From Deefgea salmonis (lineage in GTDB: Bacteria > Pseudomonadota > Gammaproteobacteria > Burkholderiales > Chitinibacteraceae): a stretch of 64,000 bases of DNA. A model generated the notes under the pieces. The model was not told the DNA's origin. It made no database searches and was given only the letters and a program-made list of their open reading frames with translations. Shown piece by piece: positions 28,007 through 36,415 of this stretch (the first letter of the stretch is position 1; each line of letters opens with the position of its first letter). A program made the translations under genes and the position numbers. The stretch lies in the NCBI RefSeq assembly GCF_020531905.1, contig NZ_JAJAWG010000004.1, positions 169,263-233,262 of the forward strand, given 5' to 3'.

Positions 28007-28507
28007 TTAATACGGCTGATTGACTACAATATAAGTCACATTACTACCTTGATATTGTGGTTGATACCAGGTTGATCCGCATTGCATATACGCTCCATTG
28101 CCACGCATCACTTGGATGCAATTACTTGGCATTTGGTTGGCATTCACAATGCTGCCAATCACCGCAGAGGTGACCGCAACCGCGGCGGTAACGGCCACTG
28201 CTGTTGCGACAGGGTGGTAGTTATTATCGTAACGATCACCGTGACGGTAACCGCCATTATGATCGACATTCACGTTGACGTTATTGTTGCTGATATTGGT
28301 ATTTTTAATATTATTTTTGTTTTTGCGATGATCGTTTTTATTGTTGTTATTGCGATTAGGCGCTTTGTTATTTTTGCTCGCAGCAGGTCGAGCGCCTTTT
28401 TGATGCTCGCCATTGCCTCTGGCCTGCGCTTCGATGGGCATGCCCATGCTGATTAAAGCCACTATGCTCAGAGTAAGGATGCTGGCTTTTGATGCGAATT
28501 TAAACAT
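28007..28507 (-). CDS. Secreted Asn-rich low-complexity protein
   Basis: 166 aa. Signal peptide up to about residue 29 (IEAQA/RG). Then an extremely Asn/Lys/Arg-rich stretch (about 35-85, e.g. 'NRNNNNKNDHRKNKNNIKNTN'), a hydrophobic alanine/valine-rich segment ('VATAVAVTAAVAVTSAVIGSIV') and a C-terminal domain with two cysteines ('SNCIQVMRGNGAYMQCGSTWYQPQ'). The last part resembles small exported proteins often coded next to DUF2092 proteins, as here (12 bp after the DUF2092 gene, same strand). Function unknown; the Asn-rich part is probably disordered, and the hydrophobic stretch may insert in a membrane. Confidence 0.7.
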   Translation of the reverse strand: MFKFASKASILTLSIVALISMGMPIEAQARGNGEHQKGARPAASKNNKAPNRNNNNKNDHRKNKNNIKNTNISNNNVNVNVDHNGGYRHGDRYDNNYHPVATAVAVTAAVAVTSAVIGSIVNANQMPSNCIQVMRGNGAYMQCGSTWYQPQYQGSNVTYIVVNQPY

Positions 28508-28519
28508 AATAAATGTCCT

Positions 28520-29269
28520 TTATTCTGCCGCTTTTTTAAATGGAATCGCAATATCACCTGGTTTGGCTTTAAAGGTAAATTCGCTGTTATTGAGTTTTGG
28601 CTTTAGATTCCAAGTATAGGTTTCAGATCGTGCCGGGCGATTGGGCTGGCTACTATCGGTAATCAGCACTTTGCAAGGTAGCGATGGTTTATTGCGGCTC
28701 GTCCATAATTGCCACACTGATTTTTCCTGCGCAAATACCAAATGATCACACAGCTGGCCATTAATTTTGCTGACGCCGACGTATTCGGCCAAGGTTAATT
28801 GATTGAGTGCGCTTTGGTCTTTGCCAATATCAAATAACGATTTGAGTGGAATATTCAGCGCATAGTAGTTTTCGACTTGATTGAGCATGTCGCTGGTATT
28901 GTCGGCAACATCAACCGTGGTGTAGTAATGCAAGGTGGGCGAGTATTGTGTTAATTGCTTGCCGTTATAAAAGTATTCGCGATTTAAATTGTCACTATTG
29001 ATTTTGACATACAGTTTATTGTTGCCATCCATCGTCATCGCGCTATTGCCCATGGTTTGAATCATTTGGCCTGATGGCGACAAAATATCTTGCGTGACAG
29101 TGGCTTTTACCTCGGCCTTGGGTAGGCTGCGTAGATAGCGCCCAATTTCAACCGCTTTAGCAACCACCAATGGATTGACCGCGACTTCGGTCGGCTGGCT
29201 GTCGCTCGCCCATAGCGAAACGCTGAGCGGCAGTAGTGCCAAGCCGAACCAACAGGTTTTTAGTTGCAT
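28520..29269 (-). CDS. DUF2092 periplasmic protein
   Basis: 249 aa, signal peptide cleaved after about residue 21 (SLWA/SD), ribosome-binding site ggag before ATG. The body fits DUF2092: 'VEIGRYLRSLPKAEVKATVTQDI', 'GQMIQTMGNSAMTMDGNNKLYVKI', 'LAEYVGVSKINGQLCDHLVF' and 'LPCKVLITD'. The fold is related to the LolA/LolB-like lipid-binding half-barrel, so a periplasmic lipid-handling role is possible, but none is established. The first gene of a two-gene unit with the Asn-rich protein; an AT-rich -10-like sequence (TATGAT, minus strand) lies about 45 bp upstream. Confidence 0.75.
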   Translation of the reverse strand: MQLKTCWFGLALLPLSVSLWASDSQPTEVAVNPLVVAKAVEIGRYLRSLPKAEVKATVTQDILSPSGQMIQTMGNSAMTMDGNNKLYVKINSDNLNREYFYNGKQLTQYSPTLHYYTTVDVADNTSDMLNQVENYYALNIPLKSLFDIGKDQSALNQLTLAEYVGVSKINGQLCDHLVFAQEKSVWQLWTSRNKPSLPCKVLITDSSQPNRPARSETYTWNLKPKLNNSEFTFKAKPGDIAIPFKKAAE

Positions 29270-29910
29270 AAACTTGCTCCAAAATGATGAGTTATTTAAT
29301 TTATATAAATCATAGCTTATCAGGGCGCACTAAAATTCATACAGTTTTGGTCAGCTTGTTACTCTTTGTTCATTACATGGGTCGAATATTTGGCGCCAAT
29401 TTGGATTGCTGGCAAGTTGGCTGAATGTGTCGCGCAATTTAAGTTGGGCTAGATGGCGCTGTTGTTGTGAAACGGCGGCCATGTTTTGGCTTTGTGCTGG
29501 TTCTTCGGGCTAATCAATGAGGGCGAATCTAATGGCGACGCTTTGATTTTATCGGCGACAGCGTCTGCGCACCGTGTGTTGAATCAAGCGTGATGAAGGC
29601 ATAAAGTGCGTGCTCGTTATGACTTAAATACGATAGACCACGCAGGTTGGAGCGCATTGCTGTGGCGGCTTTTTTAAATAAAGTCAGCCTGATGCTGCAT
29701 TACCAAGCGCTGGCATGGAATGACTACGCTGCGCGCTTCGTGCCTTGCCTCAGGCCAAAATCCGCACAAACGCGGCCGGTACACCAAACGTCAACAGACC
29801 CTAGTCAATTGATGCACGATCGAGCGTTTAAAATGTTTAAACGCTTGCTGTCAGTCGATCAGATATTTATAGTGCCGATTGAATTTTCAAAATCTATTGA
29901 AGGCATCGAA
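29270..29910. other. Intergenic region of 640 bp with repeat copy B
   Basis: No supported gene. An open frame runs from 29647 into the LysR gene, but it lacks a ribosome-binding site, crosses a dispersed repeat and has no LysR-like residues before 29911. A minus-strand stretch around 29540-29640 reads without stops but is too short to identify, and may be a gene relic. Confidence 0.5.
29751..29802 (+). repeat. 52-bp dispersed repeat, copy B (intergenic)
   Basis: About 46 of 52 bases match copy A at 22984-23035 with no gaps. In the frame used by copy A it reads QAKIRTNAAGTPNVNRP followed by a stop, so it may be the tail of a decayed gene carrying the same sequence. Confidence 0.7.
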
Positions 29911-30849
29911 ATGAAATTCACCCTGCGCCAATTAGAGGTGTTTGTGGCCGTGGGTCGTGGCGAGAGTGTGTCTCGGGCCGCAGAATGCGTGGGTTTATCG
30001 CAATCGGCGACCAGTACGGCGCTATCTGAATTAGAGCGGGTGTATGATCGGCGCTTATTTGATCGGATTGGCAAACGCTTGCAGCTCAATGAATTGGGCG
30101 CCGCTTTATTGCCGCAAGCGATCCAGCTCCTTGATCATGCGGCAGAAATTGACGCCTTATTGGCCGGGCGTTCTGGCTTTGGCCCGATGCGTGTTGGTGC
30201 CACGCTAACCATTGGTAATTATCTCGCTACCTTACTCATTGGTGATTTTATGCGGCAGCATCCGGGCTGCCGTGTTTCATTGGGGGTGCATAATACCGCG
30301 CATATTGTGCGGCAAGTGGCGCATTATGAGTTGGATTTGGGCTTGATTGAAGGCGATTGTCAGCATGCCGATTTGGATGTCATTCCCTGGATTGCCGATG
30401 AGTTAGCGGTATTTGCCGCACCAGAACATCCCTTAGCGCATAAATTGCAGCAAGGCGGGGTGATTGATTTTGCTGATTTGCTGGCCGCGTCATGGATTGT
30501 TCGGGAATCGGGTTCGGGCACTCGGCAAACCTTTGATTACGCCATGCGGCATGTGCAATCCAAGCTCGATATCCGCTTAGAGCTGGAGCATACCGAGGCG
30601 ATTAAACGCGCGGTTGAGTCGGGTTTGGGAATTGGTTGTATTTCACGGCTGGCGCTAAAAGAAGCATTTCGCCGTGGCAGCTTGGTGGAGCTGCCAGTAG
30701 CGGGTTTGGATTTAGCGCGGCAGTTTCATTTTGTGTTACACAAACAAAAATACCGCACCGCAGGGATTACGGCTTTTTTAGAGCTTTGCCGCAGCGTAAC
30801 CGCAGGGGCTAGTCGTAGCGATGAGATTGTTTTACCGTATATTCGCTAA
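29911..30849 (+). CDS. LysR-family transcriptional regulator
   Basis: 312 aa from the ATG at 29911 (aagg 9 bp upstream). The N-terminal winged HTH is clear: 'TLRQLEVFVAVGRGESVSRAAECVGLSQSATSTALSELERVYDRRLFDR'. The C-terminal two-lobed effector domain begins near residue 90 ('GPMRVGATLTIGNYLA') and includes 'ESGSGTRQTFDYAM', typical of the CysB/CbbR-like substrate-binding group. The regulated gene is not evident: no divergent neighbour is intact upstream, where only decayed-looking sequence remains, and downstream genes are on a separate unit. The effector is unknown. Confidence 0.9.
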   Translation: MKFTLRQLEVFVAVGRGESVSRAAECVGLSQSATSTALSELERVYDRRLFDRIGKRLQLNELGAALLPQAIQLLDHAAEIDALLAGRSGFGPMRVGATLTIGNYLATLLIGDFMRQHPGCRVSLGVHNTAHIVRQVAHYELDLGLIEGDCQHADLDVIPWIADELAVFAAPEHPLAHKLQQGGVIDFADLLAASWIVRESGSGTRQTFDYAMRHVQSKLDIRLELEHTEAIKRAVESGLGIGCISRLALKEAFRRGSLVELPVAGLDLARQFHFVLHKQKYRTAGITAFLELCRSVTAGASRSDEIVLPYIR

Positions 30850-31000
30850 ACAGCGGATTGTTTAATCGTTGGTGATGTGCCGCTTTGATGCCGTGTGCCG
30901 TGCCGTGCTTGTCGACAGTGGACTGTAAACTAGCGTAAAACATCAGCAAATCGCCGCTGAGATCGTCGTGCTTACGCGTTGTTTGAGATATGAATTGGTT

Positions 31001-31031
31001 TTTCTCTGCGCCTCTGCGTCTCTGCGTCAAA
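31001..31031. repeat. Widespread intergenic element of the CTCTGCGCCTCTGCGTC type
   Basis: TTTCTCTGCGCCTCTGCGTC followed by TCTGCGTCAA: three near-copies of the hexamer-plus-spacer CTCTGCG. I recognise this motif (reverse: ACGCAGAGGCGCAGAGA) as a repeat seen in intergenic DNA of many unrelated bacteria; its origin is unclear. Confidence 0.55.
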
Positions 31032-31110
31032 AAGTGTTTTTCAGCGAGCGGCATGACCGTGCCGTAGGTACTTCAAGCCATCAACGTAATCGGAACAAAG
31101 CCCAATTGCT

Positions 31111-31159
31111 GGGTATATGGCAGTAAGCTTTATTTAATATAGGTTGTAGTAATATACCC
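31111..31159. repeat. 49-bp GGGTAT...ATACCC element
   Basis: Ends GGGTAT (31111-31116) and ATACCC (31154-31159), with inner GTAAGCTTTATTT similar to other copies. It forms the immediate leader of the cysteine-cluster gene, so it could influence its expression. Confidence 0.65.
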
Positions 31160-31169
31160 ATGGAGGTCT

Positions 31170-31463
31170 ATGTCTGATGCTGTATCGTGTAGTAGTTGTA
31201 AAGCCTGTTGTTGCCAATTAGAAGTGATGCTGATTGCGGGTGATGATGATGTGCCCGCCGAGTTCATTGAAGTGGACGCATGGGGTGGCGAGATTATGCA
31301 TCGTCTGGCCGATGGTTGGTGCGCGGCGCTGAATCGTAGCAATATGCTGTGTACGATTTATGCGCAGCGCCCTTGGATTTGCCGTGAATATGAAGCGGGT
31401 GATAGCGATTGTATCGAGCAAAGAAAGCGCATTCCTTTGCTGTCGATTCAACGCATTATTTAG
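31170..31463 (+). CDS. YkgJ-family cysteine-cluster protein
   Basis: 97 aa, ribosome-binding site ggagg 6 bp before the ATG. An N-terminal cysteine cluster 'CSSCKACCCQLEV' plus later cysteines in 'GWCAALNRSNMLCTIYAQRPWICREYEAGDSDC' matches the YkgJ/UPF0153 (Fe/Zn-chelating) pattern: CxxCxxCC, then C near 50, 60, 69 and 79. It probably binds a metal ion or Fe-S cluster in the cytoplasm. Family members often sit by radical SAM or oxidoreductase genes; here a radical SAM gene follows convergently. No defined reaction is known. Confidence 0.85.
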   Translation: MSDAVSCSSCKACCCQLEVMLIAGDDDVPAEFIEVDAWGGEIMHRLADGWCAALNRSNMLCTIYAQRPWICREYEAGDSDCIEQRKRIPLLSIQRII

Positions 31464-31533
31464 TCGCTTGCTACTGCGAGTTTCAGACCGACCATCGTTT
31501 GATGACTGGATAGCCAACGATGGCCACGTCGAC

Positions 31534-33441
31534 TTAATATTGTTGCAATGCTTTGGCGAGGCGATGTTTGGCAATGGTGGTACGCGGCACTTTGCTATCA
31601 AACCAAACGCGCACATCGTCATCTAAACCAATGCCGTGCATATAGTTATACAGCGCTTTATTCAGCGCTCGACCGAGCGCATCGTGATCAACCCCAGTTG
31701 GATCCATAAAGCCAATATCATTGGTGGCAAAGCTGATTTCGGGGAGCTTTTCCAGCGTGACGCCAAATTCTTCTGGGTTTTTGCCAACCGGCGAATGCAC
31801 CGTGCAGGCAAAACGATGGAAAAACCCCGATTGAATACAGCCATTATCAAATAGTTGCCGCACGTATTCGAGCGCATCCACCGTGTCTTGCACCGTTTGC
31901 GTTGGAAAGCCGTACATCAAATACGCATGCACCAGTACCCCGGCCTCGGTAAAGCTTTGCGTCACTTTGGCCACTTGCTCAACCGAAACGCCTTTTTTCA
32001 TCAAGGTCAGTAAACGATCCGATGCGACCTCAAGCCCGCCAGAAATCGCAATACAGCCACTTTCGGCGAGCAATCGGCACAGATCAGGGCTAAAGGTTTT
32101 TTCAAAGCGGATATTGCCCCACCAAGAAATCGAAATATTGCGGCGAATGAGCTCTTCAGCCAATGCTTTAAGCGCCTTCGGTGGTGCAGCTTCATCGACA
32201 AAGTGAAATCCGGTTTGTCCGGTTTCGGCGATGATGGCTTCAATGCGATCGACCAATACTTCGGCGGTGGTGGTTTCATAGCGCGAAATATAATCGAGGG
32301 TAATATCGCAAAAGCTGCATTTTTTCCAATAGCAGCCGTGCGCCACGGTGAGTTTATTCCAGCGGCCATCCGACCATAGCCGGTGCATCGGGTTGAGCAT
32401 GTCGAGTAGTGATAGGTAGCGATCCAGCGGCAAACCATCCCACGTTGGCGTGCCGACTTCGCCAAACGGCACTTCGGGCTCGACGAAATTGATGTATTTC
32501 ACCGCGCCGTCAACACGGGCAAAGGTGCGAACTAAGCGTTGTTGCGAGCGTTTGCCTTTTAAGTGCTCCAGCAGCGCCAGCAACGGGCGCTCGCCGGCGT
32601 CGAGCATGACGAAATCAAAGTAATCAAAAACGCGCGGCTCTTTCAGTTCGCGCAATTCGGTATTGGCAAAACCGCCACCGAGTGCGATGACCATATCAGG
32701 GTATTGCCGTCTAATCGTTTGGGCGATTCGGAAAGCGGCATATACTGCGCCGGGGAAGGGCACAGACAACAAGACGATATTCGGTTGGTGCTGCGCGACG
32801 GATTCGAGTGTTAGTTCCGCCAGATAGTCGTCGACCATCGTGGTCGGAGCCGCCAGCGCCCGCGCCAGCGGATCAAACGTCGCTTGCGACATCGCCAGAG
32901 ATTCAGCGTAGCGAACAAATTCAAAGCGTGAATCCACCGCTTCACGTAATACATCGGCGATATCGTTTAAATACAGCGTACCCAAGTGCCGTGCGCGGTC
33001 TTGCATGCCGAGCGCGCCAAACGCCCACGCCAGTGGATCACCGCCCTCATCGTCGACATAGGCATCGAGCTGGGCAAAGCGCTGGCCTTCGGGCAAAAAA
33101 TTCCGGCTGCAAATGCGGTGGCCGATGGTGGAATCGCGGCCTTGCAAAAACGCGATTGTGGGCGTGATGGTGCTGAGGTAACGATCAAACGTCGCGTCAA
33201 ATAGCGCTACCTGCTGTGTGCGTTTTTTGGGCGGGATCTTATCGATTTTCTGGCGAACGTCGAGTAAACCGTCTTTGGAAAACAGCTTGAGCATCAAGGC
33301 CAGTGCTAGATCACTCTGCTGCGCCGCAACGCCTTGCGAGCGCAAAAAACCCGTTAAATACGCCGTGGATGGATAGGGCGTATTCAATTGCGTCATCGGT
33401 GGGATGATGGATAAAACGCGGGCGGTATCGATCTTGCTCAT
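31534..33441 (-). CDS. B12-binding-domain radical SAM protein
   Basis: 635 aa. The N-terminal part (about 1-290) resembles the cobalamin-binding Rossmann-type domain of B12-radical SAM proteins ('VLSIIPPMTQLNTPYPSTAYLTGFLRSQG', 'IALGGGFANTELRELK', 'MLDAGERPLLALLEHL'), but without the canonical DxHxxG. The radical SAM core starts near 365 with the cluster motif 'CYWKKCSFCD' (C-x4-C-x2-C), then 'FHFVDEAAPP', 'GCIAISGGLEVASDRLL' and 'LVHAYLMYGFPTQT'. It binds a 4Fe-4S cluster and AdoMet; substrate unknown (related proteins include methyltransferases and RiPP enzymes). The ribosome-binding site before ATG 33441 is poor. No precursor peptide gene is seen nearby. Confidence 0.85.
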   Translation of the reverse strand: MSKIDTARVLSIIPPMTQLNTPYPSTAYLTGFLRSQGVAAQQSDLALALMLKLFSKDGLLDVRQKIDKIPPKKRTQQVALFDATFDRYLSTITPTIAFLQGRDSTIGHRICSRNFLPEGQRFAQLDAYVDDEGGDPLAWAFGALGMQDRARHLGTLYLNDIADVLREAVDSRFEFVRYAESLAMSQATFDPLARALAAPTTMVDDYLAELTLESVAQHQPNIVLLSVPFPGAVYAAFRIAQTIRRQYPDMVIALGGGFANTELRELKEPRVFDYFDFVMLDAGERPLLALLEHLKGKRSQQRLVRTFARVDGAVKYINFVEPEVPFGEVGTPTWDGLPLDRYLSLLDMLNPMHRLWSDGRWNKLTVAHGCYWKKCSFCDITLDYISRYETTTAEVLVDRIEAIIAETGQTGFHFVDEAAPPKALKALAEELIRRNISISWWGNIRFEKTFSPDLCRLLAESGCIAISGGLEVASDRLLTLMKKGVSVEQVAKVTQSFTEAGVLVHAYLMYGFPTQTVQDTVDALEYVRQLFDNGCIQSGFFHRFACTVHSPVGKNPEEFGVTLEKLPEISFATNDIGFMDPTGVDHDALGRALNKALYNYMHGIGLDDDVRVWFDSKVPRTTIAKHRLAKALQQY

Positions 33442-33459
33442 ATGGGCCTAGGCTACTGT

Positions 33460-33508
33460 GGGTATCTGTTGCTAAATAAGGTATATCATGATCTAGCAGC
33501 CTATACCC
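33460..33508. repeat. 49-bp GGGTAT...ATACCC element
   Basis: GGGTAT at 33460-33465 and ATACCC at 33503-33508; the inner arms TGCTA and TAGCA also pair. It lies 19 bp upstream of the radical SAM start codon. Confidence 0.65.
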
Positions 33509-33540
33509 AAAGGTATCACTGACTAAATTCATCACAAAAC

Positions 33541-33571
33541 AAAAAACCCCAGTCGCTATCGCGGTCTAGGG
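33541..33571 (-). terminator. Rho-independent terminator
   Basis: On the minus strand CCCTAG pairs with CTGGGG (one G-T), with an inner CGC-GATA-GCG hairpin, followed by six T. It would end transcripts from the PAS-chemoreceptor gene 310 bp upstream. Its left arm is the AGACCCTAG end of repeat copy C. Confidence 0.65.
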
Positions 33572-33612
33572 TCTGTGAGCGTTTGCTTTCTTGTTGCGCT
33601 GGTGCGGTTTAA
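33565..33612 (-). repeat. Dispersed repeat, diverged copy C (reversed)
   Basis: Read on the minus strand it shares the CAAACGCTnAnAGACCCTAG end and a CGCAC start with copies A and B, with one indel and more substitutions. Weak enough that chance cannot be excluded for the left half. Confidence 0.4.
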
Positions 33613-33880
33613 TGGTTCGATATTTAGCCAGCCCAGCTCAAGCGCGAATTCTACCTTGTTATCCTGTGAGTGTATTGATTTGGGTCGGATTTTCTGTTTG
33701 ACATAGCGGGAGCATCAAACCGTTTTGCGCATTCGATGACGCTTAGCAGATGTGCTTTTGATGCGCTGATGGGGCATGACATTCATCTTGATGATAATAG
33801 GGTAAAGCTCAGATTCTCTGACTGTATTTCAATGGCATCGATGCTGGCCAGCCATCGATGCCACTTCAACGCGACTGGGT

Positions 33881-35200
33881 TTACTTGCTCTGCCTGACAA
33901 GGCTTTCTACATCCAGCGTTGCGGCGCTGGTTCTTTCGGCTAGTTTTCGGACTTCATCGGCCACCACGGCAAAGCCACGGCCTGCTTCTCCGGCGCGGGC
34001 GGCTTCGATGGCCGCGTTCAGGGCCAGCAGATTGGTCTGATCGGCAATCGATTTAATGGTGCCGACAATGGTGGCAATTTCGGCAAGGCTTTTTTCTAGA
34101 CTCTGCCTTTGCGTGCTTTCACCGCTTAGCGCTTCGGATTTCTTTTCAGCATCAATGGCAGCCAATGCTCCCACCACGCGTAATGGCGCGCCATTGCTGT
34201 CACGGCGGGTTTTGCCTCTAGCGCGAAACCAGTGGTATTCATTGTTTTTACACTTCAGGCGGTATTCGATGTTGTAGGGGGTGTTGCCGGTTTTATCGTT
34301 TAAATGCGCGGCAAATGCATCCAGCACGCCTTGCTTTTCATCCGGGTGTAAGCGGCTGGCCCAGCTTTCCAGTACATCCGGAAACTCGGTCACCGAATGA
34401 AACCCCAGTAAAGTCCTGAATTGCTCAGACCACCAGAAGGCATTTTGCGGATTCACCGGGTTATCCACATCGACTTCCATATCCCATAAGCCCTCAGATA
34501 GCATTGCGCTGCTGAGCTCGAACCGGGTCAGCGTTTTATCCAGCTCGGCCTCGTGCTTTTTGCGCAGGGAAATCCCCTCCAAAGAGCCGGCCACTCTGAG
34601 CGGTACGCCTTCGCTATTACGCTGCGTCGCTCCTCTGGCCCGGAACCAGCGATATTGCTTATCTTTGCATTGCAGGCGGTATTCAATGTCGTAAGGGGTG
34701 CGTCCGCTTTTGTCATTTAAGTGATCGGCAAAGGCGGTGAGTGTGCTGTCTTTATCTTCAGGGTGCAAAAGGTTAGCCCAGCTTCCCAGCACACTAGGAA
34801 AATCTCGTTCATCGGTAAAGCCCAGCAATTGCCTGAAGGTGGGTGACCACCAAAATACATTGGCAGGATTAACCGGATCACCCGCTACCACGCTCATATC
34901 CCAAAGCCCTTCGCTGGAGGCCCGGTTCACCAGATCAAAACGTTTTTCTAAAGCGCTGTACTGCGTTTTTTCCTTGGCGAGTTCTTCCTGCAAAGCGCTT
35001 ACTTCATCCTGTAAAGTGCGTTTTTCATGTAGAGCAGCAGAAAGCGCTTCGCTGTTTTTATGCCAGATACGATGTAATTTATCGCCAATGGCACGCCATT
35101 TCTCGTTGCCTTCCATGGTCCAGCGTGGCATATCTCCACGTAAAGCCGCTTCGGCCGCGCTGTCTAATTGGTTAATCAGTCGACTTTGCTTAAAAAACAT
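33881..35200 (-). CDS. Soluble PAS-PAS methyl-accepting chemotaxis protein
   Basis: 439 aa from the ATG at 35200, which has a gaggtg ribosome-binding site. No transmembrane segment, so cytoplasmic. Order: helical N-terminus with a coiled coil (about 55-90), two PAS domains with PAC ends that are near copies of each other ('[23 protein letters not shown]' and '[23 protein letters not shown]', both with 'IEYRLxCKxxxYxWFRARG'), then a short MCP signalling hairpin ('[20 protein letters not shown]', '[18 protein letters not shown]'). The chain stops soon after the hairpin tip, so the methylation helices are very short. It likely senses redox state or a small molecule in the cytoplasm. The duplicated PAS unit points to internal duplication. 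Confidence 0.9.
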   Translation of the reverse strand: MFFKQSRLINQLDSAAEAALRGDMPRWTMEGNEKWRAIGDKLHRIWHKNSEALSAALHEKRTLQDEVSALQEELAKEKTQYSALEKRFDLVNRASSEGLWDMSVVAGDPVNPANVFWWSPTFRQLLGFTDERDFPSVLGSWANLLHPEDKDSTLTAFADHLNDKSGRTPYDIEYRLQCKDKQYRWFRARGATQRNSEGVPLRVAGSLEGISLRKKHEAELDKTLTRFELSSAMLSEGLWDMEVDVDNPVNPQNAFWWSEQFRTLLGFHSVTEFPDVLESWASRLHPDEKQGVLDAFAAHLNDKTGNTPYNIEYRLKCKNNEYHWFRARGKTRRDSNGAPLRVVGALAAIDAEKKSEALSGESTQRQSLEKSLAEIATIVGTIKSIADQTNLLALNAAIEAARAGEAGRGFAVVADEVRKLAERTSAATLDVESLVRQSK

Positions 35201-35501
35201 AGTGCACCTCAATCAATACCCCGACCCAGACGGGATTGATATCAATCTAGTGCATTGCGGCGGTAGCTTTAAGAATAAAACTAATATTTTTACATTATTA
35301 GTAATTAATTGATTACTGTATTGTATTGTTTGATCTAAATGCACGCAATTATTGTCAGTTTTAAGCGTGAGTGAATAGATGGTGGCGTTATTCTGGTGGA
35401 TTCTCAACCAATACCCCAAGAATGTCCCATGAGGGACTTGCTCTAACTGACAGGCAAGAAAAAAGAGTCTAGCTTTTCAGCTAAACCCTTGATTCTATTA
35501 G
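35201..35501. other. Intergenic region, chemoreceptor promoter side and tRNA terminator
   Basis: No gene. AT-rich between 35270 and 35340, where the chemoreceptor promoter is expected. The terminator of the tRNA cluster is at 35458-35489. Confidence 0.5.
35458..35489 (-). terminator. Rho-independent terminator of the tRNA cluster
   Basis: On the minus strand AGGGTTTAGCT pairs with AGCTAGACTCT (two G-U pairs) around a GAAA tetraloop, followed by TTTTTT. It is 12 bp past the CCA of tRNA-Leu(TAA), the last tRNA in transcription order. Confidence 0.8.
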
Positions 35502-35586
35502 TGGTGCTCGGAGCGGGACTTGAACCCGCACACCTTGCGGCGAGGGATTTTAAGTCCCTTGTGTCTACCAATTTCACCATCCGAGC
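35502..35586 (-). tRNA. tRNA-Leu(TAA)
   Basis: 85 nt with encoded CCA. Acceptor GCTCGGA/TCCGAGC, anticodon loop CTTAAAA giving anticodon TAA, and a long variable arm. Last gene of a Gly4-Cys-Leu transcription unit. Confidence 0.95.
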
Positions 35587-35641
35587 GCTGTGCATTACTG
35601 CTTCAGCATTTTTTAAAGTCCGATATCTCGTACTTTAGTGT

Positions 35642-35715
35642 TGGAGGCGGAGGCCGGAATCGAACCGGCGTAAACGGCTTTGCAGGCCGCGGCATAACCA
35701 TTTTGCTACCCCGCC
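35642..35715 (-). tRNA. tRNA-Cys(GCA)
   Basis: 74 nt ending TCCA. Acceptor GGCGGGG, anticodon loop CTGCAAA giving GCA, T-loop TTCGATT. Confidence 0.95.
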
Positions 35716-35762
35716 AGGGGTGATGCTGATTAATGAATAACAACTTCATTAATATTAAAATC

Positions 35763-35838
35763 TGGAGCGGGATAAGAGACTCGAACTCTCGACCTATACC
35801 TTGGCAAGGTATCGCTCTACCAACTGAGCTAATCCCGC
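35763..35838 (-). tRNA. tRNA-Gly(GCC), copy 1
   Basis: 76 nt ending TCCA; anticodon loop TTGCCAA, anticodon GCC. Identical by eye to the three copies that follow upstream in the unit. Confidence 0.95.
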
Positions 35839-35874
35839 ATCGATACTGCTGATGCTGTGTACTACGCCATTTAT

Positions 35875-35950
35875 TGGAGCGGGATAAGAGACTCGAACTC
35901 TCGACCTATACCTTGGCAAGGTATCGCTCTACCAACTGAGCTAATCCCGC
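35875..35950 (-). tRNA. tRNA-Gly(GCC), copy 2
   Basis: 76 nt, same sequence as copy 1. The spacer to copy 1 (36 nt) and the spacer to copy 3 (37 nt) are near copies of each other, showing tandem duplication of tRNA plus spacer. Confidence 0.95.
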
Positions 35951-35987
35951 ATCAATACTGCTGATGCTACGTACTACGCCATTTTTT

Positions 35988-36063
35988 TGGAGCGGGATAA
36001 GAGACTCGAACTCTCGACCTATACCTTGGCAAGGTATCGCTCTACCAACTGAGCTAATCCCGC
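35988..36063 (-). tRNA. tRNA-Gly(GCC), copy 3
   Basis: 76 nt, same sequence as the other copies. The spacer toward copy 4 still shows the shared actgctg...tactacgccattt pattern but is more diverged. Confidence 0.95.
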
Positions 36064-36110
36064 AGCCTAAACTGCTGTTACTGTACTACGCCATTTTTCT
36101 TTTTTTTTTT

Positions 36111-36186
36111 TGGAGCGGGATAAGAGACTCGAACTCTCGACCTATACCTTGGCAAGGTATCGCTCTACCAACTGAGCTAATCCCGC
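36111..36186 (-). tRNA. tRNA-Gly(GCC), copy 4
   Basis: 76 nt, first tRNA of the unit in transcription order. Its 3' flank carries an unusual pyrimidine run (catttttcttttttttttt, 36092-36110). Confidence 0.95.
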
Positions 36187-36415
36187 ATCCGTGTCTGCAG
36201 ATCGATGTGATTTGCAGAGGAGGCGAATTATGGACAAGGGCGGCGAGGCTGTCAAGAGGAACTGCAATATTTTTCTACTCAACTGCGAAATAATCGTGCG
36301 GCCTCCGGCATTTCTGGCAAAAAAGCCAGCGGTAAGCATGGTAAGATTGGCGGATTGATGACGATGTATTGACTGCATCGCCTTTACTTTTTGTAGCTTG
36401 CTTAAGGATAGTCCC

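Larger units (their letters stand above)
30850..31169. other. Intergenic region with two unrelated repeat elements
   Basis: No gene. It holds the widespread CTCTGCG-type element (31001-31031) and a clear 49-bp element (31111-31159) that ends just before the ribosome-binding site of the 31170 gene. The frame 30809-31054 on the minus strand is a by-product of these repeats. Confidence 0.6.
33442..33880. other. Intergenic region between radical SAM and PAS-chemoreceptor genes
   Basis: No gene. It holds a 49-bp element (33460), the chemoreceptor terminator (33541) overlapping reversed repeat copy C (33565-33612), and otherwise unremarkable sequence up to the chemoreceptor stop at 33881. Confidence 0.5.

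Noticed and set aside
28082..28456. Ile/Val-rich 124-residue frame
   Set aside because: Antisense shadow of the Asn-rich protein gene: Asn codons read backwards give Ile/Val.
29647..29910. N-terminal extension of the LysR gene
   Set aside because: No ribosome-binding site, crosses a dispersed repeat, and the LysR family starts at the helix-turn-helix reached from ATG 29911.
30809..31054. 81-residue minus-strand frame
   Set aside because: Overlaps the end of lysR and the CTCTGCG repeat; the peptide is the usual by-product of that repeat.
35763..36186. Repeat array of 76-bp units as CRISPR or transposon
   Set aside because: Each unit folds as a complete tRNA-Gly(GCC) with CCA end.
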